Assembly (NCBI GenBank): GCA_963767685.1
Contig: CAVYEZ010000004.1
Coordinates: 124,001 to 188,000, forward strand
DNA from: Trebonia sp963767685
Lineage (GTDB): Bacteria; Actinomycetota; Actinomycetes; Streptosporangiales; Streptosporangiaceae
Direction: 5' to 3'
Length of the DNA stretch: 64,000 nucleotides
Translations under genes and position numbers: made by a program
Shown: positions 52,077 through 61,502 of the stretch, in pieces
Layout of the letters: the number at the start of each line of letters is the position of its first letter
Position numbering within the stretch: position 1 is the first letter of the stretch
The notes under the pieces: model-generated
Database searches by the model: none
Told to the model about the DNA's origin: nothing
The model's input: only the letters and a program-made list of their open reading frames with translations

Positions 52077-55000
52077 TTGTCAACTACCGCTCCGCAAACC
52101 AGGCATACCGTTACCGCGCTCATCGTCGCGCACGACGGTGCTCAGCTGCTGCCCGCCCTCGTCAAGGCCCTGAAGGCCCAGACCTACCAGGTTGAGCAGA
52201 CGGTCGGGGTAGACACGGGAAGCCGGGACCGCAGCGGCGCCGTCCTCGCCGAGCTGATCGGCCAGGACGCGGTCTTCGGCATGAGCCGCTCGGCCGGCTA
52301 CGGCGAGGCGGTCGCGGTGGCGCTGCGGCACGCGGCGCAGCGGCGGTCGGGGATGACCGACCCGGGTGTCGCCCGGGTCGAGTGGATCTGGCTGCTGCAC
52401 GATGACTGCGAGCCCGCCCCGGACGCGCTTGAGCGGCTGCTGTGGGCGGCGAGCCGGGACCGCGCCGTGGTGGTCGTCGGGCCCAAGGTGCTCGACGGCC
52501 AGGACCGGCGGACCCTCCGCGAGGTGGGCGTCTCCGTCGACCGCGCGGGCCGCCGGGTCACGGGCATCGACCCGGGCGAGATCGACCAGGGCCAGCACGA
52601 CCACAAGCGGGCCGTGCTGGCCGTGGGCTCGGCCGGCATGCTCGTCCGGCGCGACGTGTGGGAGCGGCTCGGCGGCTTCGACCCGGCGCTGCGCTTCTTC
52701 CGCGACGACATCGACTTCTGCTGGCGGGTGCAGGCCGCGGGCCTGCGCGTGCAGGTGGTCACCGATGCCATCGTGTACCACCGCGAGCTCGGCGCGCGGC
52801 GCCGCAGGCCGATCGACAACGGCAACGCGCGCCGCCTCGACCGACGTAACGCGCTGTTCGTCCTCGCCGTCAACCTGCCGCTGCTGACCATGCTGCGGGT
52901 GGTCGGCGGCGCAGTCGCCGGCTCCCTCTTCCGCGCGACCTACTTCCTGCTCACCAAGCAGCTTGACCTGTCCGCGGCCTACGCCTACTCGGTACTCGCC
53001 CTGTTCGCGCACCCGGTCACGCTCATCCGGGGCCGCCGACGCCGCGCAGCGGGCATCGCGGAGGGGTATTACGCGGTCCGCGTCTTCATCCCGCCGGCCC
53101 GCACCCTCTTCCGGCTCGCGGAGAAGATCGCGGGACTGGTTTCTAACGGCCCGCCGCAGGCGACCTACGGCCGCCACCAGGCCACCGTCGAAGAGTCAGA
53201 AGAAGACGAGCAGTTCACCGACCAGCAGTCCCTGATCCGCCGGATCATCGGCCACCCCGGGGTCCAGCTCTTCTTCACGCTGCTGCTCATCGCCTTGATC
53301 GCCGAGCGCAGGCTGCTCGCCGCCGCCCCGCTCGGCGGCGGCGCGCTGGTGCCCGCCTGGGGCGGCGCCGCCGCCCTGTGGCAGGAGTACCTGGCCGGGT
53401 TCCACGCGGTGAGCGTGGGCTCCACCGCGTCCGCGCCCTCGTACCTGGCCGTCGTGGCCGGGCTCGCCACCTTGCTCGCCGGGCAGGCGTGGCTGGCGGT
53501 CGACGTGCTGCTGCTCGGCTGCGTTCCGCTCGCCGGGCTGACCGCCTACCTGGCCACGCGCCGCCTGATCACCGCCACGCCGGCTCGCGCGCTGCTCGCG
53601 GCGACCTACGCGCTGCTGCCCGTCGCCACCGGGGCCGTGGCGGCCGGCCGCCTGGGCACGGCGGTCGCGTTCGTCCTGCTCCCGTTGGTCGCGCTCAGCG
53701 CGGGCCGGATGCTCACCGCCCCGCCCCGCCAGGCCCGGCGCGCGGCCTGGGCGACCGGGCTGCTCATCGCCCTGGCCGCCGCGTTCGCGCCGCTCACCTG
53801 GGTGCTCGGCCTCGTGTTCGCGGCCGCCGCGCTCGCCGCCCGGCGGTGGCTGATCGCCGTCGGCCCGGTGAACGCCGCCATTGTGGTCGTCACCCCGTTC
53901 TTCGTGCTCTTCCCGTGGTCGCTGCACCTGCTCACCAGCCCGTCGGCCTTCCTGTCCGAGGCGGGCCTGTCGACCCAAGGGCTCACCACCCGCGGGCTGT
54001 CGCCGACGGCCCTGCTCGCGCTCAGCCCCGGCGGCCCCGGCCTGCCGCCGGTCTGGGTGACCGTCGGGCTCGGGCTCGCCCTGGTCACGCTGCTGCTGCC
54101 GGTCAGGCGCACCGGGCTCGTCATCGCCGGCTGGGCGGTGGCCATCGTCGGCATCCTCGCCGCCGTGCTGGTCAGCCGGTTCAGCGTGGCGCCGACCGGG
54201 GGCGGCCAGCCCGCCAGTGGCTGGCCGGGAGTCGCGATGGCGCTCGCCGCGCTCGGGCTGCTGCTCGCGGCTGCGCCGGCCGCCCAGTGGCTGACGGAGA
54301 TTATCCCGAACGGCAGCGGCCAACTCGGTTCGGCCACGTCGTCCCGACCGGCGGGGCCCGGCCGCTCCCGGCGAGTGCTCGCCTGCGTGGCGCTCGCCGC
54401 CGCCGCGACCACGCCGTTGCTCGTCGCCGGGTACTGGGTCAAGGACGGGGTGCAGGGCCCGGTCGGCAGCATCTCCGCACCGCTCGTGCCCGCCTTCGTC
54501 TCCGCGTCCTCCACCTCCGGCGCGCAGTACCGCACGCTGATCCTGCGGCCCGACGGCGAGGGTCTTGACTACCTGGTCGTCCGCCAGGGGGACCCGGCCC
54601 TCGGCGAGCCAGAACTCGGCACCGCCGCGTCCGCCGGGGCGGCGCTCAGCCGCCAGGTCGCGGCCCTGGGCGCGCCGGACGGGGCCGACGCGGGCGATCC
54701 CGGCCTGGTCCTCGGTTCGTTCGGGATCAAGTGGGTGCTGCTGCCCGGCCCCGTGGACGGGGTCCTCGCCCAGCGGCTCGACGCATCGCTCGGCCTGGTG
54801 GCGCTGAACAAGGGCTCGTCCTACGACCTCTGGCAGGTGACCGGGCCCGTCGCCCGCGTTCGCGTCGTGGCCGCCGACGGCACGACGACGGTGCTGTCCT
54901 CCGGCACGGTGAACATGGACGTGACCGCCCCGGCCGGCGGCGGCACGCTGATCCTCGCCGAGCCGTACGGCGGCTGGACCGCGACGGTGAACGGGCGGGC

Positions 55001-56573
55001 GCTTCAGCCGGTCACGACGCCTGTGGACGGCTGGGCCCAGGGATTCTTGCTGCCCGAGGGCGGTGGCCAGCTCTCGATCACCAGGAACAACCTGGCCCGC
55101 GAGCTGTCCCTGTTCCTCGAACTGATCGCGACGCTGGCCGTCTGCCTGCTCGCCCTGCCGGGCAAGCGCGTCGACCCGGTGCAGGAGGCGCAGGCGCTCA
55201 CCGCGCTCCGCGAGGCCCGCAGCGGCAGGCGCGCGGTGAGTTCCGCGGGGCGGGCCCCGCGGAGCCTGCGCGCGGCGGGCGTGGGGCACCGGGCAGACAG
55301 CGGCGCGGACCGGTTCGGCGCGCGCTTCGCCGGCAGGCGGCGGGCGGGCGAGGCGCCGCCCGAGCCGGAGCCGGCGAGCGAGGAGGCGATGGCGGGGGTA
55401 GCGACCGCCCAGACGGAAGTCGGCCGGTCGCAAGTGGACCAGGCGGCAACGGAGCAGGTGCCAGCGGTCGGGGTGGCCAAGGACGCGGAGTCGGCCGGCG
55501 CCGCCCGGCCCAGTACTGGCCGTCCGGCGGCCGGCCCGGCCGACCGGGGCCACGGCCGCCGGGGCCGCCACGCCGGGGATGACCGCGGCGCCAGCGCGCC
55601 CGGGGTCCCCTGGGACGTTTCCGGTGACTGGGACAGGCCAGGCCAGTCCGGCGGGCCGGATCGCCAGACGGCCGATCCGCTGGACACCTCGCAGCCGCTC
55701 GCCGGCGCCGGGCAGCGCGACGACGCATCCCGGATGACCGGGCAGCGGGCCGATTCCGTCCGGCTGCCCGCCCAGTACCCTTCGGCCAGGGGAAACTCGC
55801 GGCCGGAAAGCCCGGCCCTGGGCACCCCGGTATCGGAAGCCCGGCCGCCCTGGGAGTCCGGGCCGGAGCGCCCGCCCTGGGAAAGCGGACCGCAGGCCCC
55901 CGTCCCTTCCGTCAACACCGCGCCTTCGACCGACACCGGCCCCCCGACCAACACGGTGCGCGCGGCCGGCCCAGGATCCTCGACCGGCGCCCAGCCCCGC
56001 TACCCGTGGGACAACGACCGGGCGGCGCCCGCCGGGTCACCGCCAGCCTTCCGGGCCGGGGAGCAGCCCGTCGCCTGGACTGGCTCCCAGCCGGCCTCGC
56101 GGACGGGCGCGCCGCCCGTCGCGCCATCTAGCGCACGCGCCGGAGAGCAGCCGACCTTCCGGCCAGCCGGGTCGGCTGGCCCTCAGCCGTCCTTCCACCC
56201 AGCCGGGTCGACTGGACCCCAGCCGTCCTTCCACCCAGCCGAACCGGCCGCCGCGCCGGTCGCCCGGGCCGGGGATCAGCCTGCCTCCGGGACGGGCGCG
56301 CACCCGGTCCCGCCGGAGGAGGTGCCGCCCGTCGAGCGGGCGCCGTGGGAGTCGGATGACTGGGACGACGCATCGAACTGGGCCGCCGTTCCCGGCGACC
56401 GCGGCGCGAGGACCGCGGCGCCCGAGCCCGAGCGGGATTCGGGTACCGGGTCCGGGTCCTGGCCGACCGCCGCGCGCCCGGCCCGGCAGGAAAGGGGCGC
56501 GCACCGCGCGGCGAAGCACGGCAGGCCAAGCCGCTGGCGCGGCAACCGCTCGTCCGGGGACGGCGAGTCGTGA
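52077..56573 (+). CDS. Very large membrane GT2 glycosyltransferase with disordered tail
   Basis: 1498 residues, TTG start with weak ribosome site. Residues 1-260: GT2 domain (VTALIVAHDGAQLLPALVKA, WLLHDDCEPAPDALERLLWA metal-binding DDCE, FFRDDIDFCWRVQAAGLRVQ). About 385-760: ten or more membrane helices. About 790-1030: an extracytoplasmic part rich in beta (TLILAEPYGGWTATVNGRAL). From 1045 on, roughly 450 residues of Pro/Ala/Gly-rich disordered sequence with 12-residue repeats. The homologous gene sits beside whiB2 and DUF5719 in other actinomycetes; substrate unknown. Confidence 0.8.
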   Translation: MSTTAPQTRHTVTALIVAHDGAQLLPALVKALKAQTYQVEQTVGVDTGSRDRSGAVLAELIGQDAVFGMSRSAGYGEAVAVALRHAAQRRSGMTDPGVARVEWIWLLHDDCEPAPDALERLLWAASRDRAVVVVGPKVLDGQDRRTLREVGVSVDRAGRRVTGIDPGEIDQGQHDHKRAVLAVGSAGMLVRRDVWERLGGFDPALRFFRDDIDFCWRVQAAGLRVQVVTDAIVYHRELGARRRRPIDNGNARRLDRRNALFVLAVNLPLLTMLRVVGGAVAGSLFRATYFLLTKQLDLSAAYAYSVLALFAHPVTLIRGRRRRAAGIAEGYYAVRVFIPPARTLFRLAEKIAGLVSNGPPQATYGRHQATVEESEEDEQFTDQQSLIRRIIGHPGVQLFFTLLLIALIAERRLLAAAPLGGGALVPAWGGAAALWQEYLAGFHAVSVGSTASAPSYLAVVAGLATLLAGQAWLAVDVLLLGCVPLAGLTAYLATRRLITATPARALLAATYALLPVATGAVAAGRLGTAVAFVLLPLVALSAGRMLTAPPRQARRAAWATGLLIALAAAFAPLTWVLGLVFAAAALAARRWLIAVGPVNAAIVVVTPFFVLFPWSLHLLTSPSAFLSEAGLSTQGLTTRGLSPTALLALSPGGPGLPPVWVTVGLGLALVTLLLPVRRTGLVIAGWAVAIVGILAAVLVSRFSVAPTGGGQPASGWPGVAMALAALGLLLAAAPAAQWLTEIIPNGSGQLGSATSSRPAGPGRSRRVLACVALAAAATTPLLVAGYWVKDGVQGPVGSISAPLVPAFVSASSTSGAQYRTLILRPDGEGLDYLVVRQGDPALGEPELGTAASAGAALSRQVAALGAPDGADAGDPGLVLGSFGIKWVLLPGPVDGVLAQRLDASLGLVALNKGSSYDLWQVTGPVARVRVVAADGTTTVLSSGTVNMDVTAPAGGGTLILAEPYGGWTATVNGRALQPVTTPVDGWAQGFLLPEGGGQLSITRNNLARELSLFLELIATLAVCLLALPGKRVDPVQEAQALTALREARSGRRAVSSAGRAPRSLRAAGVGHRADSGADRFGARFAGRRRAGEAPPEPEPASEEAMAGVATAQTEVGRSQVDQAATEQVPAVGVAKDAESAGAARPSTGRPAAGPADRGHGRRGRHAGDDRGASAPGVPWDVSGDWDRPGQSGGPDRQTADPLDTSQPLAGAGQRDDASRMTGQRADSVRLPAQYPSARGNSRPESPALGTPVSEARPPWESGPERPPWESGPQAPVPSVNTAPSTDTGPPTNTVRAAGPGSSTGAQPRYPWDNDRAAPAGSPPAFRAGEQPVAWTGSQPASRTGAPPVAPSSARAGEQPTFRPAGSAGPQPSFHPAGSTGPQPSFHPAEPAAAPVARAGDQPASGTGAHPVPPEEVPPVERAPWESDDWDDASNWAAVPGDRGARTAAPEPERDSGTGSGSWPTAARPARQERGAHRAAKHGRPSRWRGNRSSGDGES
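56184..56255 (+). repeat. 36-bp tandem repeat in glycosyltransferase tail
   Basis: A 36-bp unit encoding GPQPSFHPAGST is repeated at 56184 and 56220. It belongs to the disordered tail and could serve as a spacer or binding motif. Confidence 0.55.
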
Positions 56574-58099
56574 CTCGCCGTGGCCTCGCCCTGCCGGGCG
56601 CGGTGCTGCTCGCGCTCGCGGCCGTCTTCGTGATCGCGTGGGGCACGCGGCCGGGGGCTAGCCAGGCCACCGGGTCGGCCGGCCAGGACACCGCGGTGAC
56701 CTCGATCACCAGGTCCTGCCCGCCGTCCGCGCCGGGCTCCGGCACCGCCCGGATCTCGATGGTGGCGCTGCCCGCTCAAGGGGCTGGCGCGAACGCGGGC
56801 ACCGCGTCTACCGGCTCGGCCACGTTCAGCGCGGTAGCCACCGCGGCCGCCGCCGGCAGCGGCACGTCGTCCGCGGCGGGCAAGACCGCCACGGGCGGCA
56901 GCGCGGGCGCGAAGACAAAGGCGCCGCCGCCCGTCACCGAGACCACGCCCGGCGCGGTCGCCACGGTCACCGCTCCCGGCAACGGCGGTACCGCGGTGGC
57001 CGCGACCGGCAAGATGGCCGAGGGCTTCGAGGCGGAGCAGTCGGACGCGTCCGGCACCGGGCTGGTGAGCTGCACCCACCCCGGCTCCGACATGTGGTTC
57101 GTGGGCACCGGGCAGGCCGCCGGCGCCTCCCAGGTCTGGCTCTACCTGATGAACACGGGAAACCTCACCGCGAGCGCCGACGTGACCATCCTCACCGACA
57201 CCGGCCTGCAGAGCGGCCTGAGCAGTGCCATCACGATCGCGCCGAGCCAGTCCGTCTCCGAGAACATCACCCAGTACGTGACGGGCTCGCAGGCAGTCGC
57301 CCTGCACGTGGAGACGAACACCGGCCAGGTGGCCGCCTCGGCCTGGGAGGGCAACGGCTCCGGCGGCGCCTGGCTGCCGGAGGCCAGCGCGCCCTCGACG
57401 TCCGTGGTGATTCCTGGCCTGACGGTCGCGAGCAGCGCCGCGAAGCTGTTCGTGGTGGTCCCCGGCTCCACCGACGCCCAGCTGAAGGTGGTGGCCTACA
57501 CCCCGGCGGGTGCGGTCAACCAGTTCCCTGGAAGCCCGGTGGACGCGTCGGCAGGCGCGGCCACCCCGCTCGCACTCAACTCGCTCGGCGCCTCGGCGGC
57601 CGGGCTCAAGCTGACCTCCAACCAGCCGATCCTGGCGGGCGTGCTCGTCCCGGGGACGGGCATCGGGTCGTTCACCACCGGGGTAGCGCCAATCACCGAG
57701 CAGGGCGTGGTCGCGGGGAACCCGGCGACCAGGGGGATCACGGTCGGCTTGCTGCTCACCGCGCCGTCGGCCGCGGCCCGGGCGAGCATCTCGGTGATCG
57801 GCGCGGACGGCACCGTCACCGCGCCCGCCGGCGGCCAGTCGGTGGCCGTCGCCGCGGGCCACACCCTCGCCGTCGCCGTCACCAGGCCGACCGATGGCAG
57901 CCGGGCGCCATTCGCGATCGTTGTCATGCCACAGCGCGGCTCCGGGCCGCTTTACGCCGTCCGGGTGGTGACCTCGGGCACCGGCGGCCTGTCGGCGCCG
58001 CTGACCTCGCTGCTGCCGGTCTCGAGCGCCATGACGTCGATCACCCTCCCGCCGGCCCAGGACTCCTACACGGCCGTCCTGCCCGCGGCGAACTCCTAG
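56570..58099 (+). CDS. DUF5719 family membrane-anchored protein
   Basis: GTG start overlaps the stop of the giant glycosyltransferase (GTGA), so the two are translationally coupled. One N-terminal helix (LALPGAVLLALAAVFVIAWG) anchors a large Ala/Gly/Thr-rich extracytoplasmic domain (VWLYLMNTGNLTASADVTIL, ASAWEGNGSGGAWLPEASAP, AVRVVTSGTGGLSAPLTSLL). The family is unknown in function but follows the GT2 gene in other actinomycetes, suggesting a shared envelope role. Confidence 0.75.
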   Translation: MTRRGLALPGAVLLALAAVFVIAWGTRPGASQATGSAGQDTAVTSITRSCPPSAPGSGTARISMVALPAQGAGANAGTASTGSATFSAVATAAAAGSGTSSAAGKTATGGSAGAKTKAPPPVTETTPGAVATVTAPGNGGTAVAATGKMAEGFEAEQSDASGTGLVSCTHPGSDMWFVGTGQAAGASQVWLYLMNTGNLTASADVTILTDTGLQSGLSSAITIAPSQSVSENITQYVTGSQAVALHVETNTGQVAASAWEGNGSGGAWLPEASAPSTSVVIPGLTVASSAAKLFVVVPGSTDAQLKVVAYTPAGAVNQFPGSPVDASAGAATPLALNSLGASAAGLKLTSNQPILAGVLVPGTGIGSFTTGVAPITEQGVVAGNPATRGITVGLLLTAPSAAARASISVIGADGTVTAPAGGQSVAVAAGHTLAVAVTRPTDGSRAPFAIVVMPQRGSGPLYAVRVVTSGTGGLSAPLTSLLPVSSAMTSITLPPAQDSYTAVLPAANS

Positions 58100-58593
58100 T
58101 CGAGGCCGCCCCGGTAACCGGGGTCGACCGCCTCGGGGTCAAGGCCAAGGAAGGCCGCGAACTCCTCCACGACGATGTCGAAGACGAGCTCGGTGAGCTC
58201 GGCTTCGCTCTCCGACCTGGCCATCAGCGGGCGACGGTAGACCACGATGCGCGTCGGGGTGGCGGGGCGGCCCGGGTCGCCCGAGTTCGGTATCCCCGGC
58301 ACCGTCCGGGCGAGCGGCAGCGGCACGCTGTCGTCGACCAGCTCGTCGGCCTCCGGCACCTCCTGGACCGCGAACTCCACGCCGGCTAGCTCGGTCTCCC
58401 AGCGCGACTCAAGGCGGGCGACCGCGTCGAGCACCATGTCGTCGAACTGCTGCGATCGAGTCCGGTAGAGCGGCACTCCTGGCGGCACGAGCCGACCGCG
58501 CAGACCCCGCCCGTGCCGGTCCCGCCGCCTGATCCGTGGGGGCTGAGCAGCCCCGTTCTCGCCGATGTGCACAGTAACCGAGGCTATATCCAC
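58096..58593 (-). CDS. Metallopeptidase-like protein with degenerate zinc motif
   Basis: 165 residues resembling the small zincin-like family (DUF1025-type): FDDMVLDAVARLESRWETEL, GVEFAVQEVP, TRIVVYRRPLMARSESEAEL. The place of the HExxH motif reads VVEEFAAFLGLDPEAVDPGY, lacking both histidines, so zinc binding as in true zincins is unlikely. The gene overlaps the DUF5719 gene end by four bases. Homologues stand at the same place near whiB2; in my recollection the motif is also lost there. Confidence 0.65.
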   Translation of the reverse strand: MDIASVTVHIGENGAAQPPRIRRRDRHGRGLRGRLVPPGVPLYRTRSQQFDDMVLDAVARLESRWETELAGVEFAVQEVPEADELVDDSVPLPLARTVPGIPNSGDPGRPATPTRIVVYRRPLMARSESEAELTELVFDIVVEEFAAFLGLDPEAVDPGYRGGLD

Positions 58594-58873
58594 GACACCC
58601 GCGCCGGGTACCGACGACCGCCGGGTTCTCAGGGGGCAGTCCGATCCGGCCGCGGCGCGGGAGCTGCTTATGCCCGCCGCTCAGGTGCACCCGGTCGCGC
58701 GACACCGCCTTCCAGGACCAGCTCCTCGACTATTGCGCGTCACTGACCGGGACGGCACTGCCCGGGAACAATGCCGTTTTAGCCTGGGCCGAGGCCACCC
58801 TGTAGGCGGGCGCCGATGAGTTTCCGCCGCGGCAATGGTCTGACACCTGAATCGACAGGAAGGAGCGGGCCCG
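58594..58873. other. Intergenic with a short coding remnant
   Basis: The plus strand 58698-58805 reads RDTAFQDQLLDYCASLTGTA followed by LPGNNAVLAWAEATL and a stop, which looks like the end of a real small protein, but there is no start in frame. The left part holds the upstream region of the minus-strand gene. Confidence 0.35.
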
Positions 58874-59218
58874 GTGGACTTGTACAGCGTCGTGTGCGTG
58901 CGTGACCTGGCGGCATCGCGGAAGTGGTTCGAGGTGTTCTTCGGGCGGCCGGCGGACGAGGTCATTGGCGAGGAGCACCTCTGGCAGGTCGGTGAGAACG
59001 CGTGGGTCGTCATCGACAGCCGGTACATGCGGGCCGCCCGGGTGGGCGGCACGATGATCACGCTCGGCGTGACCGACCTCGACGACATCCTGGCCCGGCT
59101 TTCCGAGCACGGCATCGAGCACGAGCCAGTGGAAACGTACGGCAGTGGCGTGCGCCACGTGGAAGTCCTCGACCCCGACGGCAACAGCCTGTCGCTCGCG
59201 CAGGTGCCCGCCCAGTAG
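58874..59218 (+). CDS. VOC-superfamily (glyoxalase-like) protein
   Basis: 114 residues with the two beta-alpha-beta-beta-beta units: VDLYSVVCVRDLAASRKWFE, VFFGRPADEVIGEEHLWQVG and VRHVEVLDPDGNSLSLAQ. It may be a metalloenzyme or a binding protein; the substrate is unknown. GGGCCCGGTG precedes the GTG start only weakly. Confidence 0.7.
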   Translation: MDLYSVVCVRDLAASRKWFEVFFGRPADEVIGEEHLWQVGENAWVVIDSRYMRAARVGGTMITLGVTDLDDILARLSEHGIEHEPVETYGSGVRHVEVLDPDGNSLSLAQVPAQ

Positions 59219-59398
59219 CCCGACGACCGCCCTCGCCGGCGCTCCCCGAACGCGCTTTCAGCTGGCCTGTTGCCGGTCGAACACGTCGTCGATGACGTGG
59301 CCGCGGGCAAGGGGAAGTCGAGGCAGACAAAACGACACGATCGCGAACCATGCCCGGGTGATGGCGTAACCGCGTTCGGATAGGTACCGTCAGCCGTT

Positions 59399-59542
59399 GT
59401 GAGTGAGATCCAATACCTGCCGACGGCCCGGGTGGCGGCGAGACGGTCGGACGACGCTCACCCGTACCTGGTCCTTATCAGCGGGGGGACTGCGGCCACT
59501 GTCGTGATCAATATCGATCTGGTGAGGGTGGTGGGCTGGTGA
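59399..59542 (+). CDS. Small gene coupled to DUF3499, 47 aa
   Basis: GTG at 59399 gives VSEIQYLPTARVAARRSDDA, HPYLVLISGGTAATVVINID, then LVRVVGW. The stop TGA overlaps the GTG start of the DUF3499 gene by four bases, indicating translational coupling. The C-terminal half is a hydrophobic beta-prone segment. No family recognised. Confidence 0.45.
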   Translation: MSEIQYLPTARVAARRSDDAHPYLVLISGGTAATVVINIDLVRVVGW

Positions 59543-59949
59543 ATTCCCGTTGCTGCTCACGTACCGCGTGCAAGCAGCCTCCCGTCTACACGCTCACGTA
59601 CGTGTACAAGGACTCCACGGCCGTGCTCGGCCCGCTCGCAGGCTACGTCGACCCGCACTCGTGGGACTTGTGCGAGATGCACGCCGCGCGGCTGGTGGTG
59701 CCGCGCGGCTGGGACGTGGTCCGGCTGCCGCCCGACCCGGCGCAGGAGCGGGCCGACGACCTGGAGGCGCTGGCGAACGTCGTCCGCGACGTGGGGCGCG
59801 CCGAGCGCGGCCCGCGCCCGGCGGCCCAGCCGCGGCCAGCGACCCGGCCGGCCGCCGCCGCGGAACCGGTCGGCCAGGGCGTCGAGGTCGGCCGCCGGGG
59901 CCACCTCCGCGTCGTCCGTTCCGCCCCCGCCCCGCAGCCGGAGTCCTAG
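59539..59949 (+). CDS. DUF3499 family protein
   Basis: 136 residues. The conserved N-terminal part contains RCCSRTACKQPPVYTLTYVY, KDSTAVLGPLAGYV and HSWDLCEMHAARLVVPRGWD, where paired cysteines and histidine suggest a small zinc ribbon. The C-terminal half is Pro/Arg/Ala-rich and disordered. The family is found only in Actinobacteria next to manB and whiB2. Function unknown. Confidence 0.85.
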   Translation: MNSRCCSRTACKQPPVYTLTYVYKDSTAVLGPLAGYVDPHSWDLCEMHAARLVVPRGWDVVRLPPDPAQERADDLEALANVVRDVGRAERGPRPAAQPRPATRPAAAAEPVGQGVEVGRRGHLRVVRSAPAPQPES

Positions 59950-60108
59950 CCCGCCGGTAACCACACCCGCCCGCGCCGTGCCTGGCTTGTCCGCTAGCCT
60001 CGGCTGGCGGTGCCTCGTTTGCGCGTCGGTGCCGCCTGACCGATAGGTTGATCCCTGGAAGTCAATTGGGAAGCCAACGACGGGCTCACTCAGAAGGCGG
60101 GGACGAAG

Positions 60109-61473
60109 TTGCCGGACCTGGACAAGATCTTCAAGGCGTACGACATTCGCGGCATCGTCCCCGACGAGCTCGACGAGTCCGTGGCCGAGGCCGTCGGCGC
60201 GGCGTTCGTCCGCCTGACGGGCACGAAGTCCCTCGTCACCGTGCATGACATGCGGAGCAGCAGCGAGCCGCTCGCCGCGGCCCTCGGCCGCGGCGCGGCG
60301 TCGCAGGGCGCGAACGTCATCCACGGCGGGCTCGGCTCGACCGACATGGTCTACTACGCGAGCGGTTTCCTCGACATCCCCGGCGCGATGATCACCGCGA
60401 GCCACAACCCGGCCAAGTACAACGGCATCAAGCTCTGCAAGGCGGGCGCGAAGCCGGTCGGCATCGAGACCGGCCTGGCCGAGATCAAGCGGCTGGTCGC
60501 GGACGGGGTTCCGGCCTACGACGGCACGCCCGGCACGATTTCGAGCAGGGACCTGCTCCCCGGCTACGCCGAGTACCTCAAGAAGCTGGTCGACATCTCG
60601 GGCATCCGCCCGCTGAAGGTGGTCGTCGACGCCGGCAACGGCATGGGCGGCTACACGGTGCCGACCGTGTTCGAGGGCCTGCCGATCACCACGGTCCCGC
60701 TCTACTTCGAGCTCGACGGCTCGTTCCCCAACCACGAGGCCAACCCGATCGACCCGAAGAACCTGCGCGACCTGCAGCGCGCGGTCAGGGAGCACCAGGC
60801 GGACATCGGCCTCGCCTTCGACGGCGACGCCGACCGGTGCTTCGTGGTGGACGAGCGCGGCGAAGTCGTCAGCCCGTCCGTGCTCACCGCGCTGATCGCG
60901 ACCCGCGAGCTGGCCCGGGAGCCGGGCGCGACCGTCATCCACAACCTGATCACGTCCCGCGGCGTCCCCGAGATCATCGGCGAGCACGGCGGCGCGCCGG
61001 TCAGGACGCGCGTGGGCCACTCGTTCATCAAGGCGAAGATGGCGGAGACCAAGGCCATCTTCGGCGGCGAGCACTCCGGCCACTTCTACTTCAGGGACTT
61101 CTGGTTCGCCGACTCGGGCATGCTCGCCGCGCTCCACACCCTGGCCGCACTTGGCCACGACGACCGGCCGCTGTCGGCCATCCTCGCCGACTTTTCCAGG
61201 TACGCGGCCAGCGGCGAGATCAACAGCGAGGTCACCGACCAGGCCAGCACCACGCAGCGGGTCAAGGAGGTGTACGCGTCGCAGCCCGGCGTGACCACCG
61301 ACGAGCTCGACGGGCTCACGATCCTCGGCGACACCTGGTGGTTCAACCTCCGCCCGTCCAACACCGAGCCGCTGTTGCGGCTTAACGTCGAGGCGGCCGA
61401 TGAACTTGAGATGGCCGCCCTCAGGGACGAAGTGCTTGGCCTGGTGCGTGGAACCGGCAGTCGTTCGGAATAA
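60109..61473 (+). CDS. manB: Phosphomannomutase/phosphoglucomutase ManB
   Basis: TTG start at 60109 followed by PDLDKIFKAYDIRGIVPDEL. The phosphoserine loop is MITASHNPAKYNG (Ser98); the metal loop AFDGDADRCFVV (Asp238-Arg243); the sugar-binding loop GGEHSGHFYF and the phosphate loop RPSNTEPLLRL are all intact. It interconverts mannose-6-phosphate and mannose-1-phosphate, feeding GDP-mannose for lipomannan, glycoproteins or polyprenyl mannose. Downstream are a Trm112-like protein and the SIS isomerase. Confidence 0.92.
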   Translation: MPDLDKIFKAYDIRGIVPDELDESVAEAVGAAFVRLTGTKSLVTVHDMRSSSEPLAAALGRGAASQGANVIHGGLGSTDMVYYASGFLDIPGAMITASHNPAKYNGIKLCKAGAKPVGIETGLAEIKRLVADGVPAYDGTPGTISSRDLLPGYAEYLKKLVDISGIRPLKVVVDAGNGMGGYTVPTVFEGLPITTVPLYFELDGSFPNHEANPIDPKNLRDLQRAVREHQADIGLAFDGDADRCFVVDERGEVVSPSVLTALIATRELAREPGATVIHNLITSRGVPEIIGEHGGAPVRTRVGHSFIKAKMAETKAIFGGEHSGHFYFRDFWFADSGMLAALHTLAALGHDDRPLSAILADFSRYAASGEINSEVTDQASTTQRVKEVYASQPGVTTDELDGLTILGDTWWFNLRPSNTEPLLRLNVEAADELEMAALRDEVLGLVRGTGSRSE

Positions 61474-61502
61474 CGGAATTTGATCCAAACCGCGAGGGAT
61501 AC

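Noticed and set aside
53196..55571. A 791-codon minus-strand frame opposite the large glycosyltransferase
   Set aside because: Pro/Arg/Gly-rich low-complexity product with no motif; it mirrors a gene with strong G/C third positions on the plus strand.
59557..61488. A 643-codon minus-strand frame opposite DUF3499 and manB
   Set aside because: manB motifs on the plus strand are complete; the antisense frame lacks any family pattern.
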